The notes below the pieces were generated by a model. The model saw only the letters and a program-made list of their open reading frames with translations, was not told where the DNA came from and did no database searches. Below are positions 58,304-64,000 of a stretch of 64,000 nucleotides of DNA, one piece after another. Positions within the stretch are counted from its first letter, which is position 1. Every line of letters begins with the position of its first letter. This DNA comes from Tricholoma matsutake (taxonomy: Eukaryota > Basidiomycota > Agaricomycetes > Agaricales > Tricholomataceae): contig AP026539.1 of assembly GCA_026075535.2 (NCBI GenBank), positions 620,001-684,000 on the forward strand. Reading direction: 5' to 3'. The position numbers and the translations under genes were made by a program.

Positions 58304-60711
58304 TAAATGGAGTCGAAGGTATATCCATTATCTCCGATGGAACAAGTAGAAGTGGATGCATTCCTGAAGGAGCAATTGCGCAAAGGATACATACGACCTT
58401 CAAAATCGCCACAGATGTCACCAATATTCTTTGTACCAAAGAAAGATCAGAGGAAGAGGATGTGTACAGATTATAGGTATCTGAATGGGTGAATGGGTGG
58501 ACAGTGAAGAATATGTACCCCCTGCCATTGATCTCAGAAATAATTGACAAGGTGGGAAAAGCCAAGGTCTTTACAAAATTGAATTTATGATGGGGATACA
58601 ACAATGTACAAATAAAGAAAAGAGATGAGTGGAAGGCTGCATTGGCCATGCATAAAGAATCCTTTGAGCTGCTTGTCATGTTTTTTGGGATGACTAATAG
58701 TCCCCTGACCTTCCAAAATATGATGCATGACATTTTCAAGGATGTAATAGACAAAGGCATGGTAATAATATTTCTTGATGACATTCTGATATTCACAGAG
58801 GATGAAGAAAATCATGAGGTGATAGTGCAGGAGGTGCTACAGAGGTTAGCAGAGAGTGATCTATTTTTGAAACTGGAGAAGTGTGTGTTTGGGGCAAGCA
58901 AGATCGAGTTCCTAGGATTATTGATTGGCCCTGACAGGATCAAAATGGATCTGATCAAGGTACAGGCAATCACAGATTGGCCTGCACCCACCTGCATCAA
59001 AGAGGTTCAAGCTTTCTTGGGACTTGTACATTACTATTGTTGCTTTGTGCATAATTTTTTGAAAATTGCCACACCCTTACATAACCTTATGCGAAAGGGA
59101 AGTGGTGTGAAGGTAAGGAGACCAGCAGCAGACAGTGTTTGAAGAGTTGAAGAGGAAGTTTGTGGATGGACCAATATTAGCCCCAGTAGATTTCATGCAT
59201 CCCTTACGAGTGGAATCAGATGCTTCTGGCTTTGCTACTGGAGTGGTATTATCAATGCTGTGTGAAGATGACAAATGGCATCCTTGTGCATATTTGTCCC
59301 AATGGTTGAATTATGTGGAGAGGAATTATGATGTGCATGACAAAGAGATGTTGGGGATAATATGAGTGTTGGAGGCATGGAGGCATTATTTGGAGGGATG
59401 TATGCATCAGATTGAGATCTGGATGGATCATCACAATCTGCAATACTTCATGTCAGCCAAAAAGCTTAATCACTGGCAAGCACATTGGGTGTTATTCCTA
59501 TCGTGTTTCAATTTTCACTTGGTCCACAAAGTGGGAAGCTTAATCAGGAAAGCAGATTGATCACAAAAGGGGGGTGGAGGAGGACAATAAGAATGTTACC
59601 TTATTCAAACCCAAATACTTTTGCATGTGCACTATGCATCAAGGGCATCTATTAATAGATAGCTCGGAAATGGAAACATTGTCTAAAATTAGACAATGTT
59701 TGGAAATGGATGATGAAGTAGTGGAAGCCATGAAAGCTCTGAAGGGAGAGAAGAAAGGTAATATTAAAGGAGATGAATGGGCTGAGGAACAAGGGCTGGT
59801 GTTATTTTGAGGAAAGGTGTATGTACTGAAGGATCAGGATTTGCGAAGGGAGATCATCTGGTTACATCATAATACACTGACTGCTGGACACCTGGGAAGA
59901 TGGAAGACATTGGAATTAGTGATGAGAAATTATTGGTGGCCAGGAATTTCAAGGTATGTGTTGGGGTATGTGGATGGATGTGATACATGCATGAGGGGGA
60001 AGAAATTTCCAGAGAAACCTGCTGGAAAATTAATGCTGAATCCTATACCTAAAGTGCTATGGCGAGATATATCTGTGGATTTTATTACCCAATTACCTGA
60101 GGCTCAACGGTATGATGCAATATTTGTAGTATGTGACCGCTTCACCAAGGAGGTCCATATTATTCCTACTACTACAGAAACCTCATCATTGGGCTTGGCA
60201 TGCCTCTATCTAAATCAGGTATGGTGGTTACATGGGTTACCCAATACCATTATCTCTGATTGCAGACCACAATTTGCTTCCACATTTATGTGAGAACTGA
60301 ACAACATATTGGGGATTTAAACTAAATTATCTACAGCATATCACCCACAAACTGATGGGCAGACAGAGAGAATGAATCAGGAGTTGGAGCAGTACCTACA
60401 TATGTTTGTTAGCTACCAACAAACTGACTGGCCTGAATGGCTGGCAATTGCCAAATTTTCCCACAATAATAAATTCCATTTGGCTATGCATATGTCACCC
60501 TTTTTCATGAATTATGGATATCATCCTCGCATGGGAGTAGAACCCCGAAGGGAAGTCAAAGTACAGTCAGTAGAAGACTTTGTATCTAAGATGCAAAAGA
60601 TACAAGAGGAAGCAGAGGCAGCATTGAAGAAAGCAGGCAATGACATGATGTGACATGTGGATTGTACTTGAGCATGCGCTCCAGAGTACAAAGTTGGTGA
60701 CTTGGTGTGAC
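58304..60711 (+). pseudogene. Gypsy A (chromovirus) pol: RT, RNase H, integrase
   Basis: [70 protein letters not shown] and IIFLDDILIFTED with intact Asp-Asp. RNase H: RVESDASGFATGVVLSMLCE, NYDVHDKEMLGII, IWMDHHNLQYF. Integrase: HHNTLTAGHLGRW and CDTCMRGKK zinc site, Asp in ISVDFITQLP, Asp in IISDCRPQF, Glu in DGQTERMNQELEQY. An 8-bp duplication (GAATGGGT twice, 58480-58495) shifts the frame. TGA stops at 58588, 59363, 59558, 59808, 60291 and 60651 stand where Arg is expected. It ends at VGDLV-stop-LST. Confidence 0.88.
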
Positions 60712-60940
60712 TAAGTACCATGCATTCAGCGTGAGGGGTTAGCTTTTTATGTATATAAATAAAACTCCCTCTCACATCTTGTGAGAGGGAGGATTTTTTG
60801 TTTATGTACATAATCACAATCATCCCGACTCCTTCGCATTCAATGTGAGGGATGTGGTTAATTAAAAAAATTTGATCTTAACTACTTTGAAAAAAATTAG
60901 CGTGTCATGAATAAACATTATATTACTATCTAACCATTCT
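60712..60940. other. Short stretch with a 27-bp hairpin
   Basis: CTCCCTCTCACA-TCT-TGTGAGAGGGAG (60765-60791) is a perfect hairpin followed by TTTTTT, like a terminator or small MITE. CATTCAGCGTGAGG and CATTCAATGTGAGG near 60723 and 60839 flank it as a direct repeat. Confidence 0.55.
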
Positions 60941-61031
60941 CCTGTGGCTCAACTGGTTAAGCACACATGTTTGGTTTGTCATGTGATCACTCTAATCAAG
61001 ATGTCTTGAGTTCAATCCTTACTTGGCACAA
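60938..61031 (+). ncRNA. tRNA-like sequence with pol III A and B boxes
   Basis: TGGCTCAACTGG at 60945 fits an A box with one mismatch, and GTTCAATCC at 61010 fits a B box. The spacing (about 65 bp) is long for an intronless tRNA and the T-arm stem pairs poorly, so a SINE head or tRNA relic is more likely than a functional tRNA. Confidence 0.4.
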
Positions 61032-61140
61032 ATATATTTTGTAGGCACTTTGACAACTTAAGACTTGAAATTTGACTATCCATTAGGGTATATACTCTAA
61101 GTTGAGCATCTGGAGTAACCAGAATATGGTCAGAACAACC

Positions 61141-61220
61141 GGAATAACTGGACTCTGACTGGAATAACTGGACTCCAACTGGAATAACTGGACTCCAACC
61201 AGAATAACTGGACTCTGACC
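61141..61220 (+). repeat. 20-bp tandem repeat, four units
   Basis: GGAATAACTGGACTCCAACT and close variants repeat exactly every 20 bp, about 110 bp after the tRNA-like B box. Confidence 0.9.
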
Positions 61221-61239
61221 AGAATAGGTGGGTGAGGGT

Positions 61240-62289
61240 AAATTACAGCAGAGAACTGGATGTTGGCATCCCTAACAACCAATTGCCCATGATAAATCAA
61301 TTGTCAAGTGATGAAATGACTTGTTCCTCCATGCACAATGTGAAAGGGCCTGTGATGTGCTCATAGCTTTCTTCCATCAACAAACAAGCTTTCAGACTCA
61401 CATCATTTGTAAAGCTCCCAAATGTCCAGTCCCACAAGAGTATGGGGAAGGGCAGCTCTGATAGATTCATCAACAGTTCCCAGCTCCTTTTTCTTCAGTC
61501 ATCATCGTCAATCTCCAAAGCAATGACCAGTGCCAAATAGTGCTGCCCATCAGCACTCGGTGTCTCATATCCTGCCACAATGCCAGTATATGCCAACCAC
61601 ATGGATATTGGTATGGACTATGGGGTCACTTCTCAGTGCTTTAATCATGTCGGCAACCTTTTGCCTGTCAATCTTAAAGCCTTTCACATAAAGCATCATG
61701 ATGACAGCCTGTATAAAGATCCAGTTATTGTTTGCATGCTATGGAGGAGTGTCAATGAGTACCTTGCATCGGAGACAAGATGTGGTATAGCAAGAATGGC
61801 ACTGGAGGTATGCAAATTGGCAAGTATGTCGTATCGAGTGTAGGCATTACATAATCATCAACCACAAGGCATTGATAACAAATTGATGATTGATCCCAAC
61901 CTTAAAACTATGCACAGTGCAGTGAATGAGTGACTGTTAGGGTGACACCCACTATCTGCTAGCTAGATTGTGTGGATTCTCTCTACAAGAAGGGGGTGGG
62001 ATCCATGCACATGATGGGGGAATTGATGGTTTTGATCCGAGGGGTTATTTTTAGATGAGTTTGTTGAGATAGGCCTTTCACACCACAAGTGTAGGTGGAA
62101 TACCTAAGAGAACACAACTGTGGTCCCCTAGGTGTATATTTAGGGTTTATATACTATGTTACATATATTGTACATTGTTGTTACCAATGCACATATACAT
62201 GCATGTACATATTGATGCATGCAAAATAAAATTCTCATGCTATCAAAGTGTAGCATAATTTGGGGTTATTGGGTGTAATTTGACATAAT
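61240..62289. other. No recognisable gene
   Basis: Frames on both strands around 61480-61850 look weakly coding-like (minus: VKGFKIDRQKVADMIKALRS) without a known family. The rest is AT-rich. Confidence 0.4.
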
Positions 62290-62840
62290 AAAATAAAAAT
62301 GAAATTTTATGAAGTAATGGAGCAGTTTCCTAACATTACCCTCCTTTTATGTCTCGACTTCCAGGCCAGAAAATATTGTATCTGTCCCCTCCATGAATTT
62401 TTGGTAAGGCCAGAATTTCATCCCCTCATACACCATTCTTGCAATGTGATGCAGAGCATTCAGATTACATCTAAAGAATTGGGTGATCATGTTGCATGCT
62501 TGCTTACAATTCTCTTCAGGTTCCCTTAAATTATTTTCATCAGTATAGTTCTTCCACTTTATTAGGAACTCCAATTTGTTCCATGGAAGATGTGAGTCTA
62601 GACTTTCTTCAACTACATATTCTGGAGCACCTTCTACTATTATCGGAGGTTGTGGAGTGGTTTGTTGGCCAGGAATAGTGGGTGGGCAGTAGGGGCATAG
62701 GCAAGATATGTTAATCTCAGGATCAATCTTGAATGATCAGGGTAATTTTAGCACTACCACATTAAGTGAGATCACTTTAGAGATCGCATATGGGCCAGCT
62801 TGTTTCTCCATAAGTTTCCTTGAAGGTCATGGAATATTCA
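62290..62840 (-). pseudogene. Gypsy integrase C-terminus and chromodomain (likely Gypsy A 3' part)
   Basis: On minus: NIP, a TGA, then PSRKLMEKQAGPYAISKVIS and FKIDPEINISCLCPYCPPTI, followed by PEYVVEESLDSHLPWNKLEF and a chromodomain LIKWKNYTDENNLREPEENC. Chromodomains target chromovirus integration to modified histones. The first residues continue what is missing after VGDLV-stop-LST at 60711 on plus. So this is probably the inverted 3' part of Gypsy A; a separate element copy is the alternative. The TGA at 62827-62829 again replaces Arg. Confidence 0.78.
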
Positions 62841-62989
62841 GGTCCTAGGGGGGAGGTAAAAACATGAAGAAAAAAATCCCTCCCCCACGCAAAACAGGGG
62901 AGGGGGGGCACAATACTAATAAATAATTAAAAGTACAAAAAAAATCCCTCCCCACACAAAGTGCGGGGGAGGGGGAGGGGACACAACCC
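62841..62989. other. Two oligo-G/oligo-C hairpin-like segments
   Basis: AATCCCTCCCCCACGCAAAA followed by CAGGGGAGGGGGGG (about 62875-62910), then AAATCCCTCCCCACACAAAG followed by GCGGGGGAGGGGGAGGGG (about 62943-62980): two copies of a C-run/G-run foldback. Confidence 0.6.
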
Positions 62990-63490
62990 CACTGTTGTCT
63001 GTCCTTCCACGCATGATCCACCCCATGAGCAGTTGCTCATGAGCCTGGGGGCGGGTGGTGCATCATCATCTCCTATCCCTGCCCCTGGGCATCATTCCAC
63101 CCATGTTCCACCCCACGAGCAGTTGCTCATGAGGCTGGGGGTGGGTGGCTTGTCATTGTTGTCATTCCACCCATGATCCACCACACAAGCAGTTGCTCAT
63201 GAGGCTGTGGGCAGGTGGTGTGTCATTGTCATCTCCTATCCCTGCACCTGGGCATCATTCTACCCATGTTCCACCCCACAGACAGTTGCTCGTGAGGCTG
63301 GGGGTGGGTGGCTTGTCATCATTGTTGTTCCACCCACAATCCACCCCATGAGCAGTTGCTCGTGAGGCTGGGGGTGGGTGGTGTGTTGTTGTCGTCTCCT
63401 GTCCCTGTGCCTGGGCATCATTCCCCCTACGATCCACCCCACAAGCAGTTGCTTGTGAGGCTGGAAGTGGGTAGCTTATCATTGTTTGTC
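62990..63490 (+). repeat. Tandem repeat with central palindrome GAGCAGTTGCTC
   Basis: Six copies of a palindrome near 63024, 63114, 63183, 63276, 63346 and 63440 (CATGAGCAGTTGCTCATGAG and variants), alternately about 70 and 92 bp apart, each followed by GCTGGGGGTGGGTGG. One copy is CACAAGCAGTTGCTTGTGAG, with matched changes in both arms. Diverged relatives lie at 6330-6540 and 33860-34110. Confidence 0.88.
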
Positions 63491-64000
63491 GCTGTCATCC
63501 CCTGTCTGGATTTCTGTTTTTTACTTTTGTTTGGGGGGGGGGGGGGGGGGGGGGGTTTGGATGCATCAGTGTGATGTGGCACGAGTACAGAGGTGGGTGG
63601 GTGCTTACTAGGCAGGTACCCCCCTTCTGGGGTCTCCTGGCATCCCTCTGCACCATCCTAGCCCATGTTGACAGCCTCACATCCCATTTGAATGGGGAGG
63701 AGGGGATTGGGTGGGCATGGGCGTGGGTTGCACATTTTTTGTCGTGGCAGGTCGTCCCCAGTAGTATACAACCTAAAAAGCAATGAATTACAATTAGTTG
63801 ATTGCACATGAGGTTAGTATATGCTGTGGACATATATATAATTGGTTTCTCATTCCTGTTAGTCCAAAGATTTTTGTTGGAGGTGTCAGTATTAGGGCAA
63901 CACCTCTACAAGAAGCTAAGGGGTTGGCAACATGTGATGCATGGTTTGATGGAGTGATGCATAGAGTTAAAAATAGAATAGTTGATTGAAGAAAGCTGTT
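63491..64000. other. Oligo-G run and unassigned end
   Basis: A run of more than 20 G at about 63533-63555 may limit assembly accuracy. The frame at 63798-63989 (KIFVGGVSIRATPLQEAKGL) looks weakly coding but is not recognised. Confidence 0.4.

Noticed and set aside
60938..61031. Functional tRNA gene
   Set aside because: A and B boxes fit, but the T stem pairs poorly and no anticodon arm could be placed confidently, so it is listed only as tRNA-like.

Overview
The window looks like transposon-dense nuclear DNA of a basidiomycete fungus, most likely an Agaricomycete. The evidence is GT-AG introns of about 45-80 bp, a TET/JBP-type dioxygenase gene of the kind expanded in mushroom genomes, dispersed basidiomycete-only protein families, and Gypsy (chromovirus), Copia, Tc1/mariner-like and hAT-like elements stacked inside one another. 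No housekeeping gene was recognised. I could not name a species.

Layout. 1-3.45 kb: a multi-exon TET/JBP-like gene on the minus strand that runs off the left edge. 3.47-8.6 kb: a non-coding tract with close to forty 25-bp palindromes, and inside it two 155-bp arms in opposite orientation, each with a long hairpin. 9.5-12.2 kb: two uncharacterised spliced genes facing away from each other. 12.7-15.25 kb: a minisatellite and a very large purine/pyrimidine inverted repeat. 15.5-17.0 kb: an AT-rich foldback element with a solo LTR near its centre. 17.95-20.99 kb: a Tc1/mariner-like element with a transposase plus a second, convergent gene. 21.3-23.1 kb: minisatellites. 23.09-30.51 kb: a complete Copia element with matching LTRs and target duplication, split by a non-autonomous hAT-like element that carries five 160-bp tandem repeats. 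31.5-34.8 kb: a Gypsy 3' region split by a non-coding TIR element. 35-39.6 kb: a minus-strand Copia element. 39.88-40.19 kb: a hAT-like foldback MITE. 41.7-46.4 kb: 54-bp palindromic minisatellites around an uncharacterised decayed gene. 47-58 kb: several Gypsy fragments with two related LTR families. 58-62.8 kb: a chromovirus pol whose two ends are inverted relative to its middle. 63-63.5 kb: a palindromic tandem repeat.

Four themes connect the regions. (1) Most premature stops are TGA where related proteins have Arg, as expected from CGA to TGA change at CpG, and the reverse-transcriptase Asp-Asp box is lost only where its codons contain a CpG. (2) A Gypsy lineage repeatedly carries an antisense ORF between pol and the 3' LTR that encodes a coiled coil, a basic patch and a Zn2Cys6-like cluster. 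(3) Short palindromes with compensating arm changes occur in several unrelated repeat families. (4) Coding sequences are cut by small inversions in at least two elements.

Family names rest on motif recognition by eye. No search, alignment program or folding was run. LTR, TIR and TSD coordinates were read base by base; exon limits are predictions.
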